Shown here one piece after another: positions 1-6,105 of a stretch of DNA of 6,469 nt; position 1 is the stretch's first letter; every line of letters starts with the position of its first letter. The stretch is from an uncultured Opitutaceae bacterium (GTDB lineage Bacteria; Verrucomicrobiota; Verrucomicrobiia; Opitutales; Opitutaceae). The stretch is taken from positions 1 to 6,469 of the forward strand of contig CAKZMS010000228.1 of NCBI GenBank assembly GCA_937128785.1, read 5' to 3'. The position numbers and the translations under genes are program-made. The notes beneath the pieces were generated by a model, which made no database searches, had not been told where the DNA came from, and worked only from the letters and a program-made list of their open reading frames with translations.

Positions 1-524
1 CCGACGAGGCCGAGGAGCTCGACGTATTTGCCGGTCTTACCGACCTCCTTGACGAAATACTGACCCAACGCCACGCAGCCGGAGTAGTTGTCGGAGAGGA
101 TCTGGGAGGCGGCTGCATCGGTGGCATTGATCTCACGATCCATGCAAAACACCGGCACCCCCGCGGCCTTGGCCTTGCGCACATTGGCGATGGAGCCATC
201 GGCATCGGTCGGGTTGAAGAGAATGGCGCCGTAGCCCGAGGCGATGATGTTTTCGAAATGGGAGGCCTCGGCCGCCGGGTCGTTTTGGGAATCAAAAATC
301 GTCGCCTCGTAACCGAGCTCGATGGCCCGATCTCGGGCGGTTTCGGCGAGCACCACGAACCAAGGATTGTTGAGTGTGGAGATCACGACCGCCACGCGCT
401 TGGCGGCTGGTTCGGCCGCGGAAGATTCTTCCGATGGTGATTTCGCGCAGCCCGCGAAAATGCATGACAGCACCAGCAGACCGAACGTGGAACGGAGAAA
501 GGAGGACAAGGGGAGATGGGGCAT
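1..524 (-). CDS. rbsB: RbsB-like sugar ABC transporter substrate-binding lipoprotein (3' end outside window)
   Basis: Partial gene: 174 codons from an ATG at 524-522, running off base 1 without a stop. The product is a periplasmic binding protein that delivers a sugar, probably ribose, to an ABC importer. Residues 1-26 form a lipoprotein signal: Arg11, a hydrophobic core at 14-24 and a lipobox ending FAGC with Cys26. The mature part starts STLNNPWF (49-56) and contains FNPTD (103-107) and MDRE (128-131). It aligns without gaps to mature E. coli RbsB (from memory, offset 40). Ribose ligands Asn13, Phe16, Asn64, Asp89 and Arg90 match Asn53, Phe56, Asn104, Asp129 and Arg130; Phe15 is replaced by Trp55. 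Ligands beyond RbsB residue ~135 are outside the window. No Shine-Dalgarno is seen before the ATG, but the signal peptide fits this start. The gene follows the PF07632-protein gene on the same strand after 186 bases. A related pentose or hexose remains possible as ligand. Confidence 0.9.
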   Translation of the reverse strand, partial: MPHLPLSSFLRSTFGLLVLSCIFAGCAKSPSEESSAAEPAAKRVAVVISTLNNPWFVVLAETARDRAIELGYEATIFDSQNDPAAEASHFENIIASGYGAILFNPTDADGSIANVRKAKAAGVPVFCMDREINATDAAASQILSDNYSGCVALGQYFVKEVGKTGKYVELLGLV

Positions 525-549
525 GATCGAAGGGGTGGGGATCAGGTGG

Positions 550-572
550 TTACCCTGGGAAGTGTCGGGTAA
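550..572. repeat. Inverted repeat TTACCC-11-GGGTAA in the leader of the binding-protein gene
   Basis: Perfect 6-base arms at 550-555 and 567-572 are separated by 11 bases. The repeat lies 26-48 bases upstream of the lipoprotein start and downstream of the candidate promoter. It could be a repressor operator or a leader hairpin. Arms this short also occur by chance, so its function is unproven. Confidence 0.35.
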
Positions 573-586
573 GTTGGCAAAGAGAT

Positions 587-614
587 TGGCCGGGCGATAA
601 AGGAAGACCGGCCA
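587..614. repeat. Inverted repeat TGGCCGG-14-CCGGCCA at the predicted transcription start
   Basis: Perfect 7-base arms at 587-593 and 608-614 surround a 14-base, A-rich spacer. The right arm ends 4 bases from the candidate -10 box (619-624), so the dyad covers the expected start site of minus-strand transcription. That is a typical place for a repressor operator. In RNA it could also form a stem in the leader of the binding-protein gene. Confidence 0.4.
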
Positions 615-618
615 TGCT

Positions 619-646
619 ATGATATTTATCCGAACATTACTTCCAA
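619..646 (-). promoter_or_regulatory. Candidate sigma-70-type promoter for the binding-protein gene
   Basis: Read on the minus strand, TTGGAA (646-641) is followed after 16 bases by TATCAT (624-619), reasonable -35 and -10 boxes. They lie in a short AT-rich island (about 615-660) within GC-rich DNA. Transcription would begin near 611 and give a leader of roughly 85-90 bases before the ATG at 524. This suggests the lipoprotein gene can be transcribed independently of the upstream PF07632-protein gene. The call is by eye from consensus only. Confidence 0.4.
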
Positions 647-677
647 AATCCTGCCACAAACTGACGGTTTCCTAAGA

Positions 678-691
678 CCCGATGAATCGGG
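678..691 (-). terminator. Small hairpin after the PF07632-protein gene, possible weak terminator
   Basis: CCCGAT and ATCGGG (678-683 and 686-691) form a compact palindrome 20 bases past the minus-strand stop codon at 711-713. On the transcript the stem is followed by TCTTAGG rather than a run of U. It is therefore a poor intrinsic terminator and may only mark or stabilise the 3' end. No better terminator is seen in the gap. Confidence 0.25.
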
Positions 692-710
692 ATTGAGGAG
701 GAAAGGAGAA

Positions 711-2678
711 TCATCGGGCTGGGCTGAAGGGATCGGCGAGGCGGGCTTCGATGAAGGAGGTGATGTCTGCGTGGTCACCTTTGGGGTGGAAGCCAAAGAC
801 GCAGACCGCGTCGGTGCCGGTGTAGGCGCGTTGGTCCTCATCGCGACCGTAGCTGAAGATCACCATGTTGGTGCCCTGGCGCCAACCTTCGTCCCCGGCG
901 GTGTCCGGGCCGGCATCCTTGACCCCGACGTAGAGCACCTGCGGATCGGCCGGATCGCTGTCGACGAGATAGAAAAAGGGCGAGGGAAAGTCGTTGCCGA
1001 AGCTCGGTTCCAGATAACCGAGTCCCCCTTCGATGAGCTCGCGGTGCACGCCGTCCTGGAGCACGTAGTAGTCCTTCTCGACGGAGGCTTCCTGCTCTCC
1101 GCCGACGGGGCCTTCGTAGAGGAAGGCGTATTTATCGAGGGCCCGGATGACTTTGATCGCGGCGTGGGTGGGGAAGAAGTGATATTCGAGGATGTAGGTG
1201 TCGTTCTGGGAACGCATGACGAGGTGTTCGCCCTCGAGGCGACCGTCGAAGGTGAGCGGCCCTTTGTCAGGTCCGACCCAGTAGGTGTTGGCGCCGCTGT
1301 CGCGCTGGGGGTGGTCGAAGTTCCCGTTGCCGAAGTTGGGCCAGCCGCGGTATTCGTGGCGGCCGCCTCGGGAGGAGGAGGTGTTATGGCCACGGTCAGC
1401 GTCGTTGCCGATCCAGTCGTTGCCGGCCAGATCAAACGCGCTGTTGAACCCACTGCGGCCCTGGGTCTCGCCGGTCTCAAAATACCAGGTGCCCCCGGCG
1501 GTGGCGATTTTCCAGCACCAGTTGTCGAAGTGGCGGACGCGGGTCACGACGACTTGATCCGGCAGCGGGGAATAGGGTTCGCCGGCGGCGGGCTCGGTGG
1601 CGGGACCTTCGTGGTCTTCGAGGGGCAGCATCCAGTCCGCGCGGCGGGCGAAATCGGCCTGAATGTCGGGCAGCCACTGGCGCACGCTGTCCGCCCCGGG
1701 GCCGTCATACCAGTGGTTCCGATCCGGGTCGCGCTGCACGTATTGGCCGCCCCATCCCTCCTGGTCAGGCTGTTCGGGGTCGTTGATGCCGCGCAGACCG
1801 CTGATGAGATGGAGGAAGGTGGGGGTATCCCCTTCCTGCATCCCGGGACTGTCGGGATAGAATCCACTGCGTGGATACACGGCACCCAACGGGCCGTGGT
1901 CCTGGCGGATATGGGTGTTGAGCCATTTGAGGTTTCCCACGTCGCTGTCTTGCGCGAACATGCCTCCGTAGGTTTTCTGGGAGACGATGACAAATAGCTC
2001 GGGAAAAGTGTCGAGCAGCCATTGGCCTGAGCCATCCTGACCGGTCTTGGAGCCGAGCCCGATCATGAAGACCCGCAGCTTGCTGATAAAGGCCTGGAGC
2101 TCTGCCGCACTGCGGGACTCACGCACGCGCCAGATGGCTTGGGCGAGGTCGGCCGGGCCGCCCCAGACCCCGACCCAAACCGGACGGGGATCGGGCCGGT
2201 CAACAATGCGAATGATGGCTTCGGACGCTTCTGAGTCGTGTGCCTCACCGACGATCTCATCGACCGGTTTGCCCCAGGTGCCGTCATTACCCTCGAAAGT
2301 GACGGCCCGCAGTTCGTTCGCGGTCGGATAGCGCACGTCGCGCTGGCGGAGGTTTTCGTCGACCTCGTCGTAGAGATCGAGCGCGTCGAGGATGTTGAGC
2401 TTGTTTGCGATGTTGGCGAACGTGCCGCCGGTGGCGATGAGTCCCTCGATATCCAGGTCGTTGGTGTAGAGGAGGAGCCGCACCATGGACTGGACGTCGT
2501 CGGGGTCGCTGCGTTTTTCGGGTGGTCCCCAACCGCCGCCGCCGGGAATGACATCGAGGGGCGGCATGTCGGAGAGCATGATCACCCGCGGTCGAGTGTC
2601 ATCGGGCGCGGCCCACGTGGCGGCGGTCAAAACCAAACTTAGGGTTAAGGCAAAAACAGATTTGGGGCGGAATTTCAT
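711..2678 (-). CDS. Secreted nucleoside-hydrolase-like (PF07632/DUF1593) protein with an extra C-terminal domain
   Basis: The protein has 655 residues. Residues 1-23 form a Sec signal peptide (basic start, hydrophobic core, AlaTrpAla before the cut), so it acts outside the cytoplasm. Residues ~29-355 match the PF07632 nucleoside-hydrolase-like domain: VIMLSDMPP (32-40), DPDDVQSM (58-65), LDIEGLIATGG (75-85), WGGPADLAQAIW (172-183, like the nucleoside-hydrolase GPxxxLA segment) and GDTPTFLHLI (283-292). Asp37 and the DPDD aspartates are candidate calcium and ribose ligands. They are separated by a Gly/Pro-rich insert (39-57) absent from classical nucleoside hydrolases. Residues ~375-650 form a second domain, probably beta-rich, with GNDWIG (419-424), EYRGWPN (442-448), FFPTHA (501-506) and FLYEGPVGG (519-527). 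I recall similar sequences in PVC and Bacteroidota proteins but know no function for them. The usual Sde182 C-terminal domain is not recognisable. Family members are associated with glycan or nucleoside breakdown; the true substrate is unknown. No clear Shine-Dalgarno precedes the ATG. Confidence 0.88.
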   Translation of the reverse strand: MKFRPKSVFALTLSLVLTAATWAAPDDTRPRVIMLSDMPPLDVIPGGGGWGPPEKRSDPDDVQSMVRLLLYTNDLDIEGLIATGGTFANIANKLNILDALDLYDEVDENLRQRDVRYPTANELRAVTFEGNDGTWGKPVDEIVGEAHDSEASEAIIRIVDRPDPRPVWVGVWGGPADLAQAIWRVRESRSAAELQAFISKLRVFMIGLGSKTGQDGSGQWLLDTFPELFVIVSQKTYGGMFAQDSDVGNLKWLNTHIRQDHGPLGAVYPRSGFYPDSPGMQEGDTPTFLHLISGLRGINDPEQPDQEGWGGQYVQRDPDRNHWYDGPGADSVRQWLPDIQADFARRADWMLPLEDHEGPATEPAAGEPYSPLPDQVVVTRVRHFDNWCWKIATAGGTWYFETGETQGRSGFNSAFDLAGNDWIGNDADRGHNTSSSRGGRHEYRGWPNFGNGNFDHPQRDSGANTYWVGPDKGPLTFDGRLEGEHLVMRSQNDTYILEYHFFPTHAAIKVIRALDKYAFLYEGPVGGEQEASVEKDYYVLQDGVHRELIEGGLGYLEPSFGNDFPSPFFYLVDSDPADPQVLYVGVKDAGPDTAGDEGWRQGTNMVIFSYGRDEDQRAYTGTDAVCVFGFHPKGDHADITSFIEARLADPFSPAR

Positions 2679-2815
2679 GGGCTGGGGGAACCGGAGGGGC
2701 TGAGTTGAAAACCAAATCTAGCATGTTGATACGCATACTGCTTCCCCTAAAAATGCATATAATAACGGTATTCTAAGTACATGATGCGCCCGGCGAAGCT
2801 GGACCATTGTCTTGC
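2679..2815 (-). promoter_or_regulatory. AT-rich intergenic region with GCAT repeats, probable promoter of the PF07632-protein gene
   Basis: This 137-base gap lies between the regulator's stop and the start of the secreted-protein gene, both on the minus strand. Bases ~2700-2780 are much richer in A+T than their surroundings. On the minus strand a TTATTATATG stretch around 2755-2765 could serve as a -10 region, but no convincing -35 box at proper spacing is seen. GCAT occurs at 2721, 2733 and 2755. The last two are longer (GCATA) and 22 bases apart, about two helical turns, which would suit two subunits of an AraC-type protein. No clear terminator for the regulator gene was found. Confidence 0.35.
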
Positions 2816-3682
2816 TCACTCGATTGATTCCGCCACTACATGGCCATTCCGATATTCGCGGGGCGTGCAGCCGCAGGCGCGGCGGAAGGCTTCGTTGAAG
2901 CGACTGACCGAGTTGAAGCCGGAGGCGAAGGCAATCTCGACGATCTTCTCATCGGTAGTCGCCAGGAGCCGTTGGGCGTGGGAAATCCGGTGGTGGGTAA
3001 TGTAGTCCACCAAGGTGGTGCCGAAGACCTTTTTAAACAGGTTCATGGCGTAGTTGGGGTGGAGGTCGACCTCTTGGCTGATGCCCGCGACGTTCAAGGG
3101 TTCGGTGTAGCGTTGGGCCACGATGCACGCCATGAGCTCCACTTTGTTGAGCCCCCCTTTTTGCAGGGAGAGGCGGGAGGCCCGGGTGTTTTTGGCGGTG
3201 GTTTCGGGGAGTCGGGCGGCCAGTCGAGCCAGGCGGGCTTCCATTTCCAGCATGACGATGCTGCGCGCTTCGTGGCCTTCCTTTTCCAGGTCGTCCTGCC
3301 ACTGGGCGAACATGGCGAGATCCAACGGCAGGCGTGGGCCCACCGTTTCGGACAAGACCTCTCCCCGCATGAGGGGTTCGGTGAGCCGGGACGGCAATTT
3401 GCATTGCAGAAACCAGGCCAGAGGAATGGTGGCGACGAAGTATTCGATGTCGCCGGAGTAGGCGATGATCTGGTGGGGGATGGCGGCCCAGAAGGCATTG
3501 AGCTGGCCGGCTTCCACCCGGACCTTCTGCCCTCCCAGCAGATAGGTGACGGATCCGGTGTGCAGCAGGTTGAGCTCGATCTCGTTGTGATGGTCCGGTC
3601 GCGGCATGGGCGAGGGGGCCCAGCGCACGCAGGTGAAGCCGTAGGGGGAAAAGTCGGGACGTTGGGGATCGAACTTCACCAT
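2816..3682 (-). CDS. AraC-family transcriptional regulator, MelR-like
   Basis: The protein has 288 residues, normal for the family. The N-terminal half is a cupin-type effector domain: HHNEIELNLL (31-40), GSVTYLLGGQKV (43-54), then FWAAIPHQ (64-71), a segment I associate with the melibiose regulator MelR. The C-terminal ~100 residues are the AraC DNA-binding module with two helix-turn-helix motifs. The first is near 195-220 (ISQEVDLHPNYAMNLFKKVF). The second is near 243-268 (KIVEIAFASGFNSVSRFNEA), followed by the signature CGCTPREYR (270-278). It should be a cytoplasmic activator whose sugar ligand binds the cupin domain. It is divergent from the isomerase-transketolase operon and upstream of the secreted-protein gene, so it may control both; this is inferred from position. 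No strong Shine-Dalgarno precedes the ATG at 3682-3680, but the domain begins close to this start. Confidence 0.92.
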   Translation of the reverse strand: MVKFDPQRPDFSPYGFTCVRWAPSPMPRPDHHNEIELNLLHTGSVTYLLGGQKVRVEAGQLNAFWAAIPHQIIAYSGDIEYFVATIPLAWFLQCKLPSRLTEPLMRGEVLSETVGPRLPLDLAMFAQWQDDLEKEGHEARSIVMLEMEARLARLAARLPETTAKNTRASRLSLQKGGLNKVELMACIVAQRYTEPLNVAGISQEVDLHPNYAMNLFKKVFGTTLVDYITHHRISHAQRLLATTDEKIVEIAFASGFNSVSRFNEAFRRACGCTPREYRNGHVVAESIE

Positions 3683-3690
3683 AGTTAGGA

Positions 3691-3719
3691 TTCCGCAGGT
3701 TTTTAGGCTAAACGCGGAA
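3691..3719. promoter_or_regulatory. Nested dyads in the divergent promoter region, candidate operator
   Basis: Outer arms TTCCGC (3691-3696) and GCGGAA (3714-3719) enclose the perfect palindrome TTTAGGCTAAA (3702-3712, central G). The two centres are offset by 2 bases. The element is 8 bases upstream of the regulator start and about 120 bases upstream of the isomerase start, so binding there could control both directions. As RNA on the minus strand it could fold into a bulged hairpin in the regulator's leader. AraC proteins usually bind direct repeats, so a second regulator is possible. Confidence 0.4.
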
Positions 3720-3754
3720 GAATTGCTATGGAAATCAGGTTATCTTGCATTTCG

Positions 3755-3780
3755 GCCCCGTCCTTTGGGCTGCCCCGTCC
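3755..3780 (+). repeat. 9-base direct repeat GCCCCGTCC x2 upstream of the isomerase gene
   Basis: Identical 9-mers at 3755-3763 and 3772-3780 have a 17-base period. They begin about 80 bases upstream of the isomerase start. Tandem sites with similar spacing are common for AraC-family activators, so this is a candidate site for the neighbouring regulator. The motif is GC-rich in a GC-rich genome and could be coincidental. I could not assign a confident -35/-10 pair for the isomerase in this gap. Confidence 0.3.
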
Positions 3781-3836
3781 GGCTCAAACCTCGTAAGCTC
3801 TTGCCGGGAAACCCGCCCCTCCGACCTCCTTTTATC

Positions 3837-5261
3837 ATGTCTGCTTCCCCTCTCACGCTCGGTGTCATCTTTGGCAACCGCGATTTTTTCCCTGATAAAC
3901 TTGTGCCTGAGGCACGCGCCGACATCACCCAATTGCTGGGCGAGCTGGGCATCGAGGCGATCATGCTCGACGAGTCGGCGACCAAACTCGGCGGGGTGGA
4001 AACCCATCATGATGCGCGAGCCTGTGCCGAGTTGTTTCGGCAGCACCGGGACGAACTCGCCGGGGTGTTGGTGTGCCTGCCCAATTTTGGCGACGAAAAG
4101 GGGGTGGCGGACACGCTCAAGTTGGCGGAACTCGGGGTGCCCGTGCTGATCCAGGCCTATCCAGATGATTTGGATAAGCTGGATCCCATCCGGCGCCGCG
4201 ATGCGTTTTGCGGCAAGATCTCCGTCTGCAACAACCTCCGCCAGGCAGGCATCGCCTATTCCCTGACCACTAAGCACGTGGTGCACCCGCACGACGCCAC
4301 CTTCCGCGCGGACCTCGAACAATTTCTCGCCGTGTGTCGGGTGGTGAAGGGACTGCGCGGCGCGCGCCTCGGCGCCGTCGGGGCCCGACCGGGGGCCTTC
4401 AATACGGTGCGTTACTCGGAAAAAATTCTGGAACGCAATGGCGTCAACGTCACGACGGTCGATCTTTCGGAAATCCTCGGGCTGGCCGGCAAGCTGGGTG
4501 ATGAGGACACGCGTCTTCTCGCCAAAGTGGACGAGATCAAGGCCTACGCGGACGCGACTGCGGTGCCCCCGGCCAAGCTGGCGCAGATGGCCCGCCTCGG
4601 CGTGGTGCTCGACGACTTTGTGGCCGCCAATCACCTCGACGCGACCGCCATCCAGTGCTGGACCTCCCTGCAAGCCAATCACGGCTGCAACGTCTGCACC
4701 TCCATGAGCATGATGAGTGAACAACTCCTCCCCAGTGCCTGCGAAGTGGACGTCACCGGGGTGCTGACGATGTATGCCATGCAGCTGGCCTCGAGTTCGC
4801 CCTCCGCGCTGGTGGATTGGAACAACAACTATGGGGCCGAAGACGACAAATGCGTGCTGTTCCATTGCGGTAACTGGGCCAAGTCCTTCCTGCCCGACGC
4901 CAAGGTGCTCAACGCCCCGATTCTCGGTTCGACCCTCGGCGTCGAGAACACCTGGGGCGCCCTCGACGGCCGGACCCCGGCCAATCCGCTGACCTATGGA
5001 CGTATCACCACTGATGATACGAACGGTGTCATCCGCGCCTACGTGGGGGAGGGCGAATTGACCGACGACAAACTGCACACCTTCGGCAACCGCGCCGTGG
5101 CCCAGGTGCCGAAACTGCAGAAGCTCATGCACCACGTTTGTCGCGAGGGATTCGAGCATCACGTGGTGATGAACGCCTCGCGCACGGCGGGCGTGCTGGC
5201 CGAGGCGTTTGAGCGCTATCTCGGCTGGGACGTTTACCACCACGAAGCTCCGGAGGCGTAG
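3837..5261 (+). CDS. L-fucose/L-arabinose isomerase-family ketol isomerase
   Basis: The protein has 474 residues if it starts at ATG 3837. The frame is open upstream to 3723, but those 38 codons give Pro/Arg-rich sequence unlike the family, whose conserved start is LGVIFGNRDFFPDKL (8-22). The enzyme should interconvert an aldose and a ketose in the cytoplasm with a divalent metal. By comparison with FucI (from memory), the ligands are Glu303 in ACEVDVTG (301-308), Asp327 in LVDWNN (325-330) and a His of EHHVVM (440-445). Other conserved parts are CWTSLQANHG (274-283) and FHCGNW (342-347). It is shorter than E. coli FucI (~590), as is usual for the divergent FucI-like group. Substrates in this superfamily include L-fucose, D-arabinose, L-arabinose and, in some branches, sulfoquinovose, so the substrate is not assignable here. 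It heads an operon with the split transketolase genes and is divergent from the AraC-type regulator. No Shine-Dalgarno is visible; a pyrimidine-rich stretch precedes the ATG. Confidence 0.9.
   Translation: MSASPLTLGVIFGNRDFFPDKLVPEARADITQLLGELGIEAIMLDESATKLGGVETHHDARACAELFRQHRDELAGVLVCLPNFGDEKGVADTLKLAELGVPVLIQAYPDDLDKLDPIRRRDAFCGKISVCNNLRQAGIAYSLTTKHVVHPHDATFRADLEQFLAVCRVVKGLRGARLGAVGARPGAFNTVRYSEKILERNGVNVTTVDLSEILGLAGKLGDEDTRLLAKVDEIKAYADATAVPPAKLAQMARLGVVLDDFVAANHLDATAIQCWTSLQANHGCNVCTSMSMMSEQLLPSACEVDVTGVLTMYAMQLASSSPSALVDWNNNYGAEDDKCVLFHCGNWAKSFLPDAKVLNAPILGSTLGVENTWGALDGRTPANPLTYGRITTDDTNGVIRAYVGEGELTDDKLHTFGNRAVAQVPKLQKLMHHVCREGFEHHVVMNASRTAGVLAEAFERYLGWDVYHHEAPEA
5252..5256 (+). promoter_or_regulatory. 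Ribosome binding site GGAGG for transketolase subunit A
   Basis: GGAGG inside the last codons of the isomerase gene lies 12 bases before the ATG at 5269. This supports that start over the upstream in-frame ATG at 5209, which is buried in the isomerase coding sequence. The spacing is somewhat longer than optimal. Confidence 0.5.
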
Positions 5262-5268
5262 ACTCGCC

Positions 5269-6105
5269 ATGACCGACCACGAACTCGAACTCAAAGCCGT
5301 CTCGCTGCGGCGATCACTCCTGTTGCTGATCGCCAAGGCCGGGGCCGGCCACACCGGCGGCGGGCTCAGCTGCCTCGACATTCTCAACGTGCTCTACAAC
5401 CGCGTTCTCAACGTCTCCCCCGAGACGATCGATTCTCCCACCCGCGACCGCTACGTGCAGAGCAAAGGGCACAGCGTGGAAGCCCTCTACGCCGTCATGG
5501 CGGACCGCGGTTATTTCCCGAGCGCCGACCTCGATACGGTCTGCCGCTACCAAAGTCCCTACGTCGGTCACCCGACCCGCAAGATTCATGGCATGGAGAT
5601 GAACACCGGCGCCCTCGGACACGGCCTTCCCATTTGTATCGGTATGGCGCTCGCCGCCCGCATGGATGGCACGTCGCAACGCGTCTTTACCTTGCTGGGC
5701 GACGGCGAACTCGCGGAGGGCTCCAACTGGGAAGCCGCCATGGCCGCGCCCCACTACAAGTTGGATAATCTCGTGGCGATTTTGGACCACAACTCCCTGC
5801 AAATCACGGGTCCCACCCACGAGGTCATGTCCAACGAACCTCTCGACGAAAAATGGCGCGCCTTCGGTTGGGAAGTGCGCACCGTCAACGGCCACGACTA
5901 CGCCGCGCTCACCACTGCGCTCACCGAGCCAACTCCGGCCGGGAAACCCCTCTTTATCATCGCCAATACCGTCAAGGGTCGCGGGGTCAGTTTTATGGAA
6001 AACGTCGGCAAGTGGCACCATGGCGTGCCCAATGCAGACGAACTCGAGCGGGCGTTGTCCGATTTGGACGCTGCCGAGGCCGCGTTGCGGGAGGTGTCAG
6101 TATGA
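5269..6105 (+). CDS. Transketolase, N-terminal (thiamine-diphosphate-binding) subunit
   Basis: The protein has 278 residues, the usual length for the N-terminal half of a split transketolase. With the next gene product it should form a cytoplasmic enzyme that transfers a two-carbon unit from a ketose to an aldose. Visible motifs are GHTGGGLS (27-34), SKGH (65-68), GALGHGLPICIGMALA (114-129) and the ThDP/magnesium motif GDGELAEGSNWE (144-155), closing with Asn175 in LDHNSLQITG. TVKGRGVSFMEN (234-245) and WHHG (249-252) complete the half. All active-site histidines of this half (His28, His68, His118) are present. The start at 5269 is chosen because homology begins there (LELKAVSLRRSLL) and a GGAGG precedes it. 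It begins 7 bases after the isomerase stop and overlaps the next gene by 4 bases, implying co-transcription and coupled translation. Split transketolases serve general pentose metabolism, but some are dedicated, e.g. AptAB (apulose-4-phosphate) and SqwGH (sulfofructose). The position next to a sugar isomerase favours a dedicated role. Confidence 0.93.
   Translation: MTDHELELKAVSLRRSLLLLIAKAGAGHTGGGLSCLDILNVLYNRVLNVSPETIDSPTRDRYVQSKGHSVEALYAVMADRGYFPSADLDTVCRYQSPYVGHPTRKIHGMEMNTGALGHGLPICIGMALAARMDGTSQRVFTLLGDGELAEGSNWEAAMAAPHYKLDNLVAILDHNSLQITGPTHEVMSNEPLDEKWRAFGWEVRTVNGHDYAALTTALTEPTPAGKPLFIIANTVKGRGVSFMENVGKWHHGVPNADELERALSDLDAAEAALREVSV
6090..6105 (+). promoter_or_regulatory. Strong ribosome binding site and ATGA start/stop overlap between transketolase subunits
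   Basis: GGAGGTG at 6090-6096 lies 5 bases before the ATG at 6102, the best Shine-Dalgarno signal in the window. The start codon overlaps the TGA of the preceding gene (ATGA, 6102-6105). This arrangement favours translational coupling and balanced amounts of the two subunits. Confidence 0.75.

Noticed and set aside
693..1997. 434-codon open frame on the plus strand opposite the PF07632-protein gene
   Set aside because: Its Val/Gly/Glu/Asp-rich composition is that of an antisense shadow of GC-rich coding DNA. The minus-strand frame has a signal peptide and clear family motifs.
2840..3688. 282-codon open frame on the plus strand opposite the AraC-type gene
   Set aside because: It mirrors the regulator almost exactly and shows no family motif. 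The minus strand has both helix-turn-helix motifs.
3723..3836. Upstream in-frame ATG at 3723 as the isomerase start (512 residues)
   Set aside because: The extra 38 residues are Pro/Arg-rich and unlike the family. They would cover the likely promoter and repeats. ATG 3837 sits just before the conserved LGVIFGNRDFF start.
5209..5268. Upstream in-frame ATG at 5209 as the transketolase subunit A start (298 residues)
   Set aside because: It would overlap the isomerase gene by more than 50 bases and adds unrelated residues. ATG 5269 has a GGAGG and begins at the family's conserved start.
3735..5387. 550-codon open frame on the minus strand opposite the isomerase gene
   Set aside because: It is rich in His/Arg/Gly/Val with no recognisable domain. 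The plus-strand frame carries complete isomerase motifs and metal ligands, so this is a shadow frame.
5314..6021. 235-codon minus-strand frame opposite transketolase subunit A
   Set aside because: Shadow of a gene with intact thiamine-diphosphate motifs; no signal of its own.
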